Source: Acetobacter conturbans (GTDB taxonomy: Bacteria; Pseudomonadota; Alphaproteobacteria; Acetobacterales; Acetobacteraceae). Taken from it: a stretch of DNA of 64,000 nt. The stretch is from the NCBI RefSeq assembly GCF_011516755.1, contig NZ_WOSY01000005.1, positions 1 to 64,000 of the forward strand, in the 5' to 3' direction. This document shows positions 1 through 9,109 of the stretch, piece after piece. The stretch's first letter is position 1. Every line of letters starts with the position of its first letter. The translations under genes were made by a program, and so were the position numbers. Under the pieces are notes generated by a model. The model searched no databases. It was given only the letters and a program-made list of their open reading frames with translations, and had not been told where the DNA came from.

Positions 1-55
1 CACACAGATTGCAGATTTGTTGCAGCCCCGGAAATCCGCCACTTCCACACCAAAT

Positions 56-1372
56 TCAAACACCAGCAACACAACGCCCACTAACCCATGTGGCTAAAAT
101 GCAACGGTTATCGCCCAGGGTCATCAGCACGAACAGCAGCTCTTCAATGCTTTCACACCGGTCGCAGCGGTCACTGAGTAAGGGGAAGGCATGCGGATCG
201 AGCACGCACAGGTCGGCTTCCATGCCGGGTGCGATGGTGCCGATCCTGTCCTCCATATGCAGCGAGCGTGCCGCACCGGCCGTCGCCAGCCAGAGTGCCT
301 GCGCCGGATGCAGCGACCGGCCCGTCAGTTGGGCGACCTTGTAGGCCTCGCCCATCGTGCGGAGCTGGGAGAGCGATGTGCCTGCCCCGACATCCGTGCC
401 AAGGCCCACGCGCACAGGGCGTCGGGCATCAAGAGCATCGAACAGCCGGAAAAGACCGCTGCCGAGAAACAGGTTGGAGGTGGGGCAGTGCGCGAGGCTG
501 GCGTCGCTTTCATGACAGCGGCAGAATTCTCGTTCCCCGACATGGATGGCGTGGCCGAAAATACTGCGCCGACCGACCAGTCCGGCATGGTCATAGACAT
601 CGAGATAGGATGAGCGGTTCGGGAAGAGGCGCGCGACTTCCGCGATCTCACCGGTATTCTCGGCGAGATGGGTCTGCATGAAGAGCCCGTCATGGTCGCG
701 GAGCAGTTGTCCGGCGGCTTCAAGCTGTTCGGGTGTGCTGGTGATCGCGAAGCGCGGGGTCACGGCGTAAAGCAGCCGGTCGCGTCCGTGCCAGCGTGCG
801 ATCAGGGCGGCTGAGTCGTCATAGCCCGTGCGAACCGTATCGCGCAGGGTGTCCGGCGCATTGCGGTCCATCAGCACCTTTCCCGCGATCATGCGGGCAC
901 CAAGCCGTTCGGCCTCCGCGAAGAAGGCATCCACGGATTGCGGGTGGACCGTGCAGTAAACGGCGGCTGTCGTGGTGCCGGAACCGAGGAGTTCAGTGAG
1001 AAAGCGCCGGGCGACAGCCTGCGCCACCACCGGATCGGCGAACGTGGCTTCGACGGGAAAGACATACCGGTCGAGCCATTCGAGAAGCTGAGCGCCCCAT
1101 GAGGCAATCATCGGCAGTTGAGGATAATGGACGTGGGTGTCGATGAAGCCGGCGGAAATCAGGGCGTCGCCGTAATTCACGATGGTGGCGTTGTCCGGCA
1201 GGGAGGCGCGCAGGGCGGTCCAGTCACCGACATGTGTAATCAGACCGTTTTCCATCACGACCACGCCGTCCTCCTCCACGAGCAGCGCGTCGGACGGATT
1301 GCCCTCGAACGGATTGCCTCGGAAGGTCACGACGCGACCACGGAGAACTGTCGGCTGACTGGCTGGTGTCAC
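56..1372 (-). CDS. guaD: Guanine deaminase
   Basis: The 438-residue protein belongs to the metal-dependent amidohydrolase family and should hydrolyse guanine to xanthine and ammonia in cytoplasmic purine salvage. Visible motifs are the N-terminal metal site FIDTHVHYPQ near residue 75, QTHLAEN near 235, HAIHV near 275, the substrate-site segment AHCPTSNLFLGSG, and LGTDVGAGTSLS carrying the late metal-binding Asp. The length fits bacterial GuaD. The start is GTG with GAGGG a few bases upstream. It is transcribed away from the K+ channel gene. No xanthine dehydrogenase or purine transporter gene is beside it. Confidence 0.93.
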   Translation of the reverse strand: MTPASQPTVLRGRVVTFRGNPFEGNPSDALLVEEDGVVVMENGLITHVGDWTALRASLPDNATIVNYGDALISAGFIDTHVHYPQLPMIASWGAQLLEWLDRYVFPVEATFADPVVAQAVARRFLTELLGSGTTTAAVYCTVHPQSVDAFFAEAERLGARMIAGKVLMDRNAPDTLRDTVRTGYDDSAALIARWHGRDRLLYAVTPRFAITSTPEQLEAAGQLLRDHDGLFMQTHLAENTGEIAEVARLFPNRSSYLDVYDHAGLVGRRSIFGHAIHVGEREFCRCHESDASLAHCPTSNLFLGSGLFRLFDALDARRPVRVGLGTDVGAGTSLSQLRTMGEAYKVAQLTGRSLHPAQALWLATAGAARSLHMEDRIGTIAPGMEADLCVLDPHAFPLLSDRCDRCESIEELLFVLMTLGDNRCILATWVSGRCVAGV

Positions 1373-1506
1373 AGGGACCCTCTTATGTTCTGTAAGGACG
1401 CCGGGATGTTACGATGATGATATGACCATTCACGGTTCTTTGAAACGAAGGGGGACATGCACAAAGGTGCCGTAGTCGCGCCGGTTTCCGCCCGCTATGG
1501 GAAGGA

Positions 1507-2652
1507 ATGGGCGGTGCGGCCCGTTTTCCGCGCCTTTTCAGAATGAAAGAGGGCATGGTGAAGCGGATCTGGCGACGCCTCAATGATCAGCAGGCATCTT
1601 CTCCCCAGTCCCGGACATGGGGCCATGCGGGTGAACCGAAGCCGGACAGCGCCGGAGCCGAGCCGGACGCGCCTACATCCTCAACCCCCTCAGGTTCTGC
1701 GGATTCGAAGAAAAAGAGCCGCCATATTTCCACCCGGGAGGCGGTTCGCAGGTTCAGGTCTCATGCACAGGAAGACAGAAAGCATGAGGAGGTCGTCCGT
1801 GTCGGGCTGGAGGATGCGCTCTGGTCCGATCTCTATCACCACGCGCTGACGGCCAACTGGGTGACCTTCACGTTCTGGGCCGTCGTGTCCTACGTGGTGG
1901 TGAACCTCTTCTTCAGCATTCTGTATGCGCTGGTGCCCGGCGAGGTCACGGGACCGCATCCGCTGTCGTTCTGGGATCTGTTCTTTTTCAGCGTGCAGAC
2001 TCTTTCGACCGTCGGGTACGGCGGCATGACGCCGACGGGGATCGGCGCCAACATCATCGTGTCTTTCGAAGTGCTGCTCGGCATGATGATCAACGCGCTG
2101 GCGGCGGGCGCGGTTTTCGCCCGTATTGCCCGCCCGCGTGCACGCATCATTTTCAGCAACAAGGCGGTGATATCGGATGAATCAGGGGTGTCGGTGCTGT
2201 GCATCCGCATCGCCAACTGCCGTCGCAGCCTGATCCTGTCGGTTGATGTGGAGGTAGCGCTGTCGCGGCTGATCGTCACGCATGACGGGCATCTCGAGCG
2301 GCGTTTCGAGCCGCTGACGCTGGTGCAGGCGCATGTGCCGGTGTTGCGTTTCGCTTTTGTGCTGGCGCACGTGCTCACCGAGGCCAGCCCCCTGCACCGC
2401 CATTCTCTGGACGAGTTGAAGACGGAAGAGGCCGAGATCATCGTCACCGTCACGGGAACGGACGAGGCGATGGGCCAGACGGTGTTTGCGCGGACGGCCT
2501 ATGCGTTCGACAAGGTGATGCATAATCATCGCTTCGTGGACATCATCCATACCCGCCCCACGGGTGGGCTGGCGGTGGATTATTCGAAATTCCACGATGT
2601 CGAAGAGCATCTTTCGGGTGGATTGCATCCGGAAGAGAAAATCGTCGGCTGA
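1507..2652 (+). CDS. Inward-rectifier type (Kir-like) potassium channel
   Basis: The protein has the architecture of bacterial Kir channels: a polar N-terminal region of about 110 residues, a first membrane helix near residues 118-145, a pore helix and selectivity filter TVGYGG near residue 168, a second membrane helix, and a cytoplasmic beta-rich Kir domain to the C-terminus. It should mediate passive K+ flux across the inner membrane. The start is uncertain. ATG at 1507 has GGAAGGA very close, while in-frame ATGs at 1543 and 1555 would remove only disordered sequence. Family assignment rests on the filter and topology. A different two-TM K+ channel is less likely because of the long C-terminal beta domain. 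Confidence 0.85.
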   Translation: MGGAARFPRLFRMKEGMVKRIWRRLNDQQASSPQSRTWGHAGEPKPDSAGAEPDAPTSSTPSGSADSKKKSRHISTREAVRRFRSHAQEDRKHEEVVRVGLEDALWSDLYHHALTANWVTFTFWAVVSYVVVNLFFSILYALVPGEVTGPHPLSFWDLFFFSVQTLSTVGYGGMTPTGIGANIIVSFEVLLGMMINALAAGAVFARIARPRARIIFSNKAVISDESGVSVLCIRIANCRRSLILSVDVEVALSRLIVTHDGHLERRFEPLTLVQAHVPVLRFAFVLAHVLTEASPLHRHSLDELKTEEAEIIVTVTGTDEAMGQTVFARTAYAFDKVMHNHRFVDIIHTRPTGGLAVDYSKFHDVEEHLSGGLHPEEKIVG

Positions 2653-2784
2653 GAGCTGGACGTCGTGCTGTAGACGTTTGACCGTATTGATGTTTTTTTA
2701 TCAGTTTGCCTTTAAGGTGATGGGGATATTGCGTAGCATGTCCAGCCATTTGGCACCCGGTTACTTTTTGAGTATTGGCGCACG

Positions 2785-4287
2785 ATGAACTCTTCTCTCC
2801 CGTCCGTCGCGATCGCCCTGTTTGTCAAGAATGAGTTTTCTGACATTGCGGGCTGGATCGCCTGGCACATGGCGTTCGGGGTGAAGACTCTTTTCATATT
2901 CGAAGATCATTCATCGGACGGGACGTGGGAAATCATTCAGGCCGCGGCCAGATGCTACGATATTCGGGCCGTCCGCACGGACCCTGTGGCCCAGCCCGAT
3001 TTCTATCTGCGCCAGCGCGATAGTTTTCTGGCGGCGGCGGCGGAATGCCGGGGAAAATATGACTGGCTCGGTTTTCTGGATGGCGATGAATATCTCTATC
3101 TTCGTCACACCAGCAGCCTGCCGCAGTTTCTTGCCGGTATTCCCTCAGATGCGGCGGCCATTGCGTTCTCCTGGCGGATTTACGGCAGTTCCGACAAGGT
3201 GGTCCGTCCACGGGTGACGGCGGTCGAGGCGTTCACACAGCATTCGCGCGCGGAACTGGGCGACAACGAACTGGTCAAGAGTTTCGTGCGGCCTGAAAGG
3301 ATGGGGCAGACTTACCTCAATCCCCATGTGTTCGATGTCCCCGGCGAGGATTATGTGCGGCCCAATGGCGAGAGGGTGGAGCATCTGGTGCCGGTCCAGC
3401 CGGTCGACTGGTCGGATGCCTTCGTCATGCATTTCATCTGCCGCAGCATGGAGCATTATATCCAGCGCATAAAACGGCGCATGAACAGCGATCTGTCCGA
3501 CAGTCAGGGCGAGTGGCGGCGCTTCGATCACAATGATCTGACGGACTCCGAGCCGCTCCGGCTCCTCCCTGCGGTCCACAATGCCCTGCTTCCGATTTAC
3601 CGGGCCATGGTCGAGGATGCGATCACAACGCTGCGCCAGACCGCACCGCTTGAGCGTCATGCCGGCGAAGTTAAGGCGGAGATTGAAAAGCCGCGTATGG
3701 TCCGTGTGCGGTCACATCTCGAGACCTATCTGTATTTTGCTCCAGCCACGCAGGAGATCGTCAACGCCACGATGGGCGAGGCGGACACGCATGGACTGCT
3801 GCCTGTTTTCGGAGCCATGTTCCCGTCCACGCCCGATATGGTCACGTTCTTCCTGCCCGGCCATGCGGGACGCAATCTGAAATTCGCGGAAGATGACCGC
3901 GTATCCGATCAGCCGATCTACAGGCTTTACAGGCTGGAGTCCGGCGATACGGCACTGATGAATCCCATGAATGGCCTTTTCGCCTGTTTCATTCCCTCCA
4001 AAGAGGAGGAAGGTTACGGTCGTGTTGAGGTCAATCGCCATAAGATAAACGGCTGGGAACAGATGAAGCTGGAGGTTGTCCACGGCTTGGATTACCCCGA
4101 AAGCCGGTTCACGCTGCCATTTTCTCCGAACATGCGGACGGAAAGCCGCGAAATCCTTCAGTGGCTCGTTGCTGCGCCGGTCCCGCCGACGGTGAACGCC
4201 TTCCTGTGCATGATGTATGAGGTCGCGCCGTCCGTGCGTGAGGAAGTCAGTCGTCGCATACCGGGGTTGCTGTTTCCGTTCCTGTAA
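2785..4287 (+). CDS. Family 2-like glycosyltransferase
   Basis: The 500-residue protein starts with a nucleotide-sugar transferase fold: SVAIALFVKNE at the N-terminus, FEDHSSDGTWE near residue 40, and the metal-binding DGDEY at 99-103. This resembles the Glyco_tranf_2_4/GT92-like group that acts in surface polysaccharide or protein glycosylation. The C-terminal 220 residues have no motif I recognise. There is no signal peptide or clear membrane helix. The stop codon abuts the left inverted repeat of a MITE-like element, so the native C-terminus may have been altered by that insertion. Donor and acceptor cannot be told from sequence. Confidence 0.75.
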   Translation: MNSSLPSVAIALFVKNEFSDIAGWIAWHMAFGVKTLFIFEDHSSDGTWEIIQAAARCYDIRAVRTDPVAQPDFYLRQRDSFLAAAAECRGKYDWLGFLDGDEYLYLRHTSSLPQFLAGIPSDAAAIAFSWRIYGSSDKVVRPRVTAVEAFTQHSRAELGDNELVKSFVRPERMGQTYLNPHVFDVPGEDYVRPNGERVEHLVPVQPVDWSDAFVMHFICRSMEHYIQRIKRRMNSDLSDSQGEWRRFDHNDLTDSEPLRLLPAVHNALLPIYRAMVEDAITTLRQTAPLERHAGEVKAEIEKPRMVRVRSHLETYLYFAPATQEIVNATMGEADTHGLLPVFGAMFPSTPDMVTFFLPGHAGRNLKFAEDDRVSDQPIYRLYRLESGDTALMNPMNGLFACFIPSKEEEGYGRVEVNRHKINGWEQMKLEVVHGLDYPESRFTLPFSPNMRTESREILQWLVAAPVPPTVNAFLCMMYEVAPSVREEVSRRIPGLLFPFL

Positions 4288-4288
4288 G

Positions 4289-4449
4289 AGGCTGTTTCAA
4301 AAGCGCTCTGCTGAGCGCGACAGACCCTGAGGGTGTGTGCGACCGGCGTGGTTTTTTGAGCACTGAAGCGAAGCGGCCATGCGGGCCATGAGTATCGGAG
4401 CGAGGGAAACGCGCTGCGGATCGCCAGCAGAGAGCTTTTGAAACAGCCT
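4289..4449. mobile_element. MITE-like element with 25-bp terminal inverted repeats
   Basis: The left end AGGCTGTTTCAAAAGC (4289-4304, extending to 4313) and the right end (4425-4449) are inverted copies matching at 24 of 25 positions. The 161-bp interior has no coding capacity. TAAG occurs directly on both sides (4285-4288 and 4452-4455), which may be a short target duplication or chance, because the left copy overlaps a TAA stop codon. This is the shape of a non-autonomous transposable element. No transposase gene with matching ends is in the window. Confidence 0.6.
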
Positions 4450-4574
4450 TCTAAGCGGTCGGGCGGTCCTCCGGTGGCCGCCGAATGATGTCAGGGCGAC
4501 CGACGGACGCTTCGCGGCGAGCCGGGGCCGAGCTGTTCTGCTTTTGCCCCGTGCCGGTGGGGCTCAGGGGACGT

Positions 4575-5006
4575 TCACTCTTTCGTGTCCATGCCGCCCA
4601 TCCTGCACAATATCTCCCAGTGGTCGGCCGAAACGGGCACTACGGAAAGCCGTGACTGGCGCACCAGCGCAAGCTCTGACAGTTCCGGCGAGGCCTTGAT
4701 CTCGGCCAGCGTGACGGATCGCGGCATGGGGGCAACGGCCTTCATGTCCACGCACACCCATGCACCATTGTCCGCTGTCGGGTCAGGATAGGCCTCGCGG
4801 GCTATCTCGACGATGCCTACGATCTCGCGTCCCACGTTCGAATGATAGAAGAAGGCGAGATCACCTTGCTTCATGGTCGCAAGATTCTTCTTCGCCTGAT
4901 GGTTGCGCACGCCGGTCCACGGCTCGATATCATTGATAACCTGCTCATCCCACGAGAAGGCGTCAGGCTCGGATTTGACCAGCCAGTAGCTCCGGTCGGC
5001 GCTCAT
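4575..5006 (-). CDS. EVE domain-containing protein
   Basis: This small protein (143 residues) is almost entirely an EVE domain, the PUA-like fold related to YTH domains that is thought to bind modified bases. The signature is seen in YWLVKSEPDAFSW at the N-terminus, WTGVRNHQAKKNL near residue 30, and the GDLAFFYHSN segment near 48-57. The exact ligand and role in bacteria are unsettled. It overlaps the stop of the YciI gene upstream by ATGA, so the two are translationally coupled. Confidence 0.9.
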   Translation of the reverse strand: MSADRSYWLVKSEPDAFSWDEQVINDIEPWTGVRNHQAKKNLATMKQGDLAFFYHSNVGREIVGIVEIAREAYPDPTADNGAWVCVDMKAVAPMPRSVTLAEIKASPELSELALVRQSRLSVVPVSADHWEILCRMGGMDTKE

Positions 5007-5296
5007 TCGGCCAGTTGCCCGTCGCGGAATACGGTGCGCAGCGGGCGGATGATGACGCTCTCGAACAACCCGACCTTGGCGTAAGGGTCGCCAGCCGCGA
5101 AACCTTCGGCTTCGGCCTGATCCGCGACGTCCACCATGACCATGCTGCCGGAGGGCTTGCCGTCTGCTCCCATCATCGGTCCTGCGAACTGGATGCGTGA
5201 GGCGTAGGTTTTGAGATAGGCCAGATGATCCGGACGGGTGGCCGAGCGTGTTGGGAAGTGGCCCGGCTTGTCGGTGCAGATGATGGCGAACAGCAT
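5003..5296 (-). CDS. YciI family protein
   Basis: The 97-residue protein begins MLFAIICTDKPG and matches the YciI-like ferredoxin-fold family. It contains the central RPDHLAYLKTY with the family's conserved His and the LFESVIIRPL strand near the end. I chose the ATG at 5296 because GGAG lies about 7 bases upstream and homology begins there. A longer open frame upstream adds only low-complexity arginine-rich sequence. The biochemical role is not defined for most family members. It forms a two-gene unit with the EVE protein. Confidence 0.85.
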   Translation of the reverse strand: MLFAIICTDKPGHFPTRSATRPDHLAYLKTYASRIQFAGPMMGADGKPSGSMVMVDVADQAEAEGFAAGDPYAKVGLFESVIIRPLRTVFRDGQLAE

Positions 5297-5459
5297 GGAA
5301 GGTCTCCGTATTGAGATCAGGGAGGGCCGCCCATGCAAAGGGCGACCCGTGCCAACTCGCCCATGATAGTGTAGGAGGACAGCCCGCACGACCCCCGGCC
5401 CTGTCCGCGTCCCGACTTTCGCGCCATCTTTCGCGCGCGCGAACGGTGCGTCATAAAGG

Positions 5460-6296
5460 GTGACTTTATCCACTGGGCGCTCCGTACGCCCCGGCACGAA
5501 CGGATGGATCTTGAGCGCGACGCCGACACTGACAGAGCGGGCCGGAGCCCTGTTTCACCGCTATGCCAACCCCGGTCGCTTCCTGCGCCTCGGGGGGAGG
5601 CTCCAGCCCTGGCTGACCTGGTCTGCCCTGATCCTCACCGTGATCGGGCTGGGCTGGGGGCTGTTCTACGCGCCCGCCGACTGGCAGCAGGGAGACTCCG
5701 TCCGCATCATGTATGTGCATGTACCCTGCGCCTGGCTTGCGTCCTCGGGATACTTTGCGCTCGCGGTATGCTCCGTCCTGTCTCTGGTGTGGAAGCATCC
5801 GCTGGCCGATCTGGCGGCGGTGGAGATCGGCCCGGTGGGTGCCTGCGTGACGGCAACCTGTCTGGCGACGGGTTCCCTGTGGGGCAAGCCGATGTGGGGC
5901 ACATGGTGGGTGTGGGATGCGCGCCTGACCTCGGTGCTGGTGCTGTTCTTTCTCTATCTCGGCCATATCGCCCTGATCCACGCGTTTGACGACCAGCAAC
6001 GCGGGTATCGCGCCGCCGCTATTCTGGCGCTGGCCGGTGCGGTGGACCTGCCGATCATCAAGTTCAGCGTCCAGTGGTGGAATACGCTGCACCAGCCGGA
6101 CAGCATTACGCTGACCGGGGCTCCGACGATGTCGCACGCCATGCTCTGGCCGCTGTTCGTCTCCACCATAGGCTTCACGCTCGGTTTCGCGGCCATTGTC
6201 GTCGCCCGGCTGCGCGCGGGCGTGATGGAGAGCCGCATCCGAAGTCTGCTGTCGAGCCCGCGCCGGACCGCTTCACAGGCGGAGGCGTCCGCATGA
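5460..6296 (+). CDS. ccmC: Heme exporter / cytochrome c maturation protein CcmC
   Basis: CcmC is the inner-membrane protein that loads haem onto CcmE. The sequence shows about six membrane segments and the haem-handling tryptophan-rich motif WGTWWVWDARLTS near residues 153-165. Conserved periplasmic histidines are present in YVHVPCAW and NTLHQPDSI. The GTG at 5460 opens the frame. An in-frame TTG at 5511, preceded by GGATGG, would give a start closer to family length, so the N-terminus is uncertain by 17 residues. It is the first gene of a ccmCDEFGHI run and overlaps ccmD by ATGA. Confidence 0.93.
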   Translation: MTLSTGRSVRPGTNGWILSATPTLTERAGALFHRYANPGRFLRLGGRLQPWLTWSALILTVIGLGWGLFYAPADWQQGDSVRIMYVHVPCAWLASSGYFALAVCSVLSLVWKHPLADLAAVEIGPVGACVTATCLATGSLWGKPMWGTWWVWDARLTSVLVLFFLYLGHIALIHAFDDQQRGYRAAAILALAGAVDLPIIKFSVQWWNTLHQPDSITLTGAPTMSHAMLWPLFVSTIGFTLGFAAIVVARLRAGVMESRIRSLLSSPRRTASQAEASA

Positions 6297-6454
6297 CTCA
6301 TCTGCCTTATATATTGGCTGCCTACGGGCTGGCTGCCGGTTTCGCGGTGTTCCTGTCGGTGGGAGCCGCGCTGCGTCTGAAGCGCGATCGTGCCAGACTG
6401 GCAGCCCTTGAAGCGTCGCATGGTGGCCGGGGACGGCGGGGAGGAAACGCATGA
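6293..6454 (+). CDS. ccmD: Heme exporter protein CcmD
   Basis: This 53-residue protein starts inside the ccmC stop codon and overlaps ccmE by ATGA. It has one membrane helix (about residues 5-27) followed by the basic stretch LRLKRDRARLAALE and a Gly/Arg tail. That is the standard CcmD layout: a small inner-membrane protein that helps release haem-loaded CcmE from CcmABC. Position and topology carry the identification because the family has little sequence signature. Confidence 0.85.
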   Translation: MTHLPYILAAYGLAAGFAVFLSVGAALRLKRDRARLAALEASHGGRGRRGGNA

Positions 6455-6966
6455 AACGCAAGACGCGTCGTCTGTGGCTCGTCATCGCCTGCGTGGCCGG
6501 TCTCGGGACCGCCGCCGGGCTGACGCTTTCGGCCTTCTCCTCCAATATCCAGCTTTTCATGGCCCCGTCGCAGATCATGGCGAAGACCCCTGCGCCAGAC
6601 CGCACCATTCGTCTGGGTGGCATGGTCGTGGCCGGGTCCGTGAAGCGGGAGCGGCAGGGTGAGACGCCCATTAATATCTTTCAGGTGACGGACGGGCAGG
6701 CCGCCGTGACCGTCCGTTTCGAAGGTATTCTCCCGGACCTGTTCCGCGAAGGCCAGAGCGTGGTGGCCGTGGGAACGATGGACCCGGACAAGACCTTCAT
6801 GGCCTCCGAAGTGCTGGCCAAGCATGACGAGACCTACATGCCCAAGGAAGTGGCGGAAGCGTTGCAGAAATCCGGCAAATGGGACCCGAAATTCGGGCCT
6901 CCGCCTGATCCGGCAAGCTGGAACGCCATGACCGGCAAGGAAGTGGCGGCGGGCGGGAAGAAGTGA
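6451..6966 (+). CDS. ccmE: Cytochrome c maturation heme chaperone CcmE
   Basis: CcmE carries haem covalently in the periplasm and hands it to CcmF. The 171-residue protein has an N-terminal membrane anchor (about residues 8-29), an OB-fold beta domain with RLGGMVVAGSVKR and VRFEGILPDLFREGQ, and the haem-attachment motif LAKHDETYMP with His125 as the haem-linking residue. The C-terminal tail is flexible and Pro/Lys-rich. It overlaps ccmD, and a 163-bp spacer separates it from ccmF. Confidence 0.95.
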   Translation: MKRKTRRLWLVIACVAGLGTAAGLTLSAFSSNIQLFMAPSQIMAKTPAPDRTIRLGGMVVAGSVKRERQGETPINIFQVTDGQAAVTVRFEGILPDLFREGQSVVAVGTMDPDKTFMASEVLAKHDETYMPKEVAEALQKSGKWDPKFGPPPDPASWNAMTGKEVAAGGKK

Positions 6967-7052
6967 TGCTGCCTGTCAGTAAGTATTATGGAACTCTGCC
7001 TCGCTCTCTGGCGGCAGACACACCCTCCTGCCCTTTGTTTTATCGAATGAAT

Positions 7053-7100
7053 CGCTTCCAGAAGCATCGCTTCTGGTGGGGGTTCGTGGGCAGAGCGCCC
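7053..7100 (-). repeat. Degenerate dispersed hairpin element between ccmE and ccmF
   Basis: The spacer contains a perfect 8-bp hairpin (CCAGAAGC-ATC-GCTTCTGG, 7058-7076) and a GGGC/GCCC hairpin (7088-7100). Read on the minus strand this resembles the double-hairpin elements next to ilvD and next to the two-domain glycosyltransferase gene. It interrupts an otherwise gap-free ccm operon. It may attenuate ccmF transcription or simply be an inserted repeat. Confidence 0.4.
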
Positions 7101-7129
7101 GTCTTTTTCTCTCAGCAAAGCGAGGACGC

Positions 7130-9109
7130 ATGAGTCCGGAACTCGGCCGTTTTGCGCTGGCGCTGGCCTGCGTGTTTGCTCTTGCGCAGGCGATCCTGCC
7201 GATATGGGGAGCCCGGAGGCGTGACCGTCGCCTGATGGCCATCGCGCCGGGGCTGGCCATCGGTCAGCTTATCGCGCTGCTCGCATCGTTCCTCTGTCTC
7301 GTGAACGCGGCAGTGACCAACGATTTTTCGGTCTCAAACATCCTTGAGAACAGTTCTGTCACCAAGCCGCTGCTCTACAAGATCAGCGGCGTCTGGGGGA
7401 ATCATGAAGGGTCGGTTCTGCTCTGGACGCTGATTCTCGGCCTTTGCGGCGCGGCAGTCGCGGCCTTCGGACGCAACCTGCCGTCAGCACTGCGGGCGCG
7501 GGTGATCGGCGTGCTGGGCGGTGTGGCCGCCGGGTTCGAACTGTTCTGCCTCATCACATCCGATCCGTTCGATCGCGTGTGGCCTGCGCCGCTCGACGGG
7601 CAGGGCATGAACCCGCTGTTGCAGGACCCCGGCCTCGCCTTCCATCCGCCGATTCTCTACACCGGTTACGTCGGATTCGCCGTGCCCTTCGCCTTCGCCA
7701 TCGCGGCCCTCATGGAAGGGCGCGTCGATGCGGCATGGGGGCGCTGGGTGCGTCCGTGGGCTGTGGCGGCGTGGGCCTTCCTGACCTGCGGCATCGCCCT
7801 CGGGTCATGGTGGTCCTATTATGTGCTGGGCTGGGGCGGCTACTGGTTCTGGGATCCGGTGGAAAATGCCTCGCTGATCCCCTGGCTGTCCGGCACGGCG
7901 CTGATGCACTCCGCCATCGTGGTCGAGAAGCGCGAGGCGCTGAAGATCTGGACCGTCCTGCTGGCTATCGGCACGTTCTCCTTCTCGTTGTCCGGCACGT
8001 TTCTCGTGCGCTCGGGCATCCTCAACTCGGTCCATGCTTTTGCACAGGACCCGGCGCGCGGCATTTTCATCCTTGCCCTGCTGGGCGTGGTGATTGGCGG
8101 TTCGCTGGCGCTGTTCGCGTGGCGCGCTCCCTCGCTGACGACAGGCGGTCTGTTCGCTCCGGTCTCGCGTGAAGGCTCGCTGGTTCTGAACAACATCCTG
8201 CTCTGCTCGATCTGCGCCGTGGTGCTGACCGGCACGATGTATCCTCCCTTCATGTCCCTGCTGTTCGGCAAGACGATCTCGGTCGGCAAGCCGTTCTTCG
8301 ATGCAGCGACGATTCCGCTGGCCATTCCGCTGTTCATCTTCATGGGCTTCGGACCGATGCTGCCGTGGAAACGGGCGCAGTTGTGGCCGGTCATGAAACG
8401 TCTGTGGGTGGCTGCACTGGCGACGCTGGCCGCGTTCGCGGTGACGATGATCGGTCTCTCCGGCCTGCTGCCGATCCTGTGTGCGACGCTGGCTGTGTGG
8501 GTTATCACGTCCAGCCTGACCGACCTCGCCGGTCGGCTGGGGCTGTTTCGCGTGTCGCTTGGTCAAAGCTTCCAGCGGGCGAAATCCCTGCCACGCTCCG
8601 CGTTCGGCGCGGGACTGGCCCATATTGGGGTTGGTGTGAGTGTGCTGGGGCTGGCGGTGATGTCGCAGGCCCAGCACAAGATCGTCGAGGTGCATGTCGG
8701 GCAGAGCGAGCAGCTTGCGGGATATGAATGGACGCTGACCGGCGTGCGGAATGTTCCCGGTCCCAATTATACGGCGATGGAGGCGACCATCGAGATCCGT
8801 CATGACGGTCATCTCGTGACGGTGATGCATCCTTCCAAGCGCAGCTTCAACACGCAGAACCAAACGACCACCGAAGTGTCGATCCATACCAACGGTCTGG
8901 CGGATCTCTATGGAGTGATCGGGGACAAGCATGGGCCGGACGACAATCCGACCTATGTTCTGCGTTTGCATTATAATCCGCTGGCGCCGTGGATGTGGTT
9001 CGGGGCGCTGATCATGGCGATGGGCGGGGCGTTGTCTCTCTCCGACCGCCGTATGCGTGTGGGCGCTCCGAGGCGCGCCGTGGCTTCTGACGTGGTGGCA
9101 GCAGAATGA
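7130..9109 (+). CDS. ccmF: Heme lyase CcmF
   Basis: CcmF, with CcmH, ligates haem from CcmE to apocytochrome c in the inner membrane. The 659-residue protein is polytopic and carries the early conserved GVWGNHEGSVLLW, the WWD-domain motif GGYWFWDPVENASLIPWL, and a periplasmic region near the C-terminus. The start at 7130 has GAGGA just upstream and gives MSPELGRF. A longer frame from a GTG at 7076 would read through the hairpin repeat and is unlikely. The stop overlaps the ccmG start by ATGA. Confidence 0.96.
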   Translation: MSPELGRFALALACVFALAQAILPIWGARRRDRRLMAIAPGLAIGQLIALLASFLCLVNAAVTNDFSVSNILENSSVTKPLLYKISGVWGNHEGSVLLWTLILGLCGAAVAAFGRNLPSALRARVIGVLGGVAAGFELFCLITSDPFDRVWPAPLDGQGMNPLLQDPGLAFHPPILYTGYVGFAVPFAFAIAALMEGRVDAAWGRWVRPWAVAAWAFLTCGIALGSWWSYYVLGWGGYWFWDPVENASLIPWLSGTALMHSAIVVEKREALKIWTVLLAIGTFSFSLSGTFLVRSGILNSVHAFAQDPARGIFILALLGVVIGGSLALFAWRAPSLTTGGLFAPVSREGSLVLNNILLCSICAVVLTGTMYPPFMSLLFGKTISVGKPFFDAATIPLAIPLFIFMGFGPMLPWKRAQLWPVMKRLWVAALATLAAFAVTMIGLSGLLPILCATLAVWVITSSLTDLAGRLGLFRVSLGQSFQRAKSLPRSAFGAGLAHIGVGVSVLGLAVMSQAQHKIVEVHVGQSEQLAGYEWTLTGVRNVPGPNYTAMEATIEIRHDGHLVTVMHPSKRSFNTQNQTTTEVSIHTNGLADLYGVIGDKHGPDDNPTYVLRLHYNPLAPWMWFGALIMAMGGALSLSDRRMRVGAPRRAVASDVVAAE

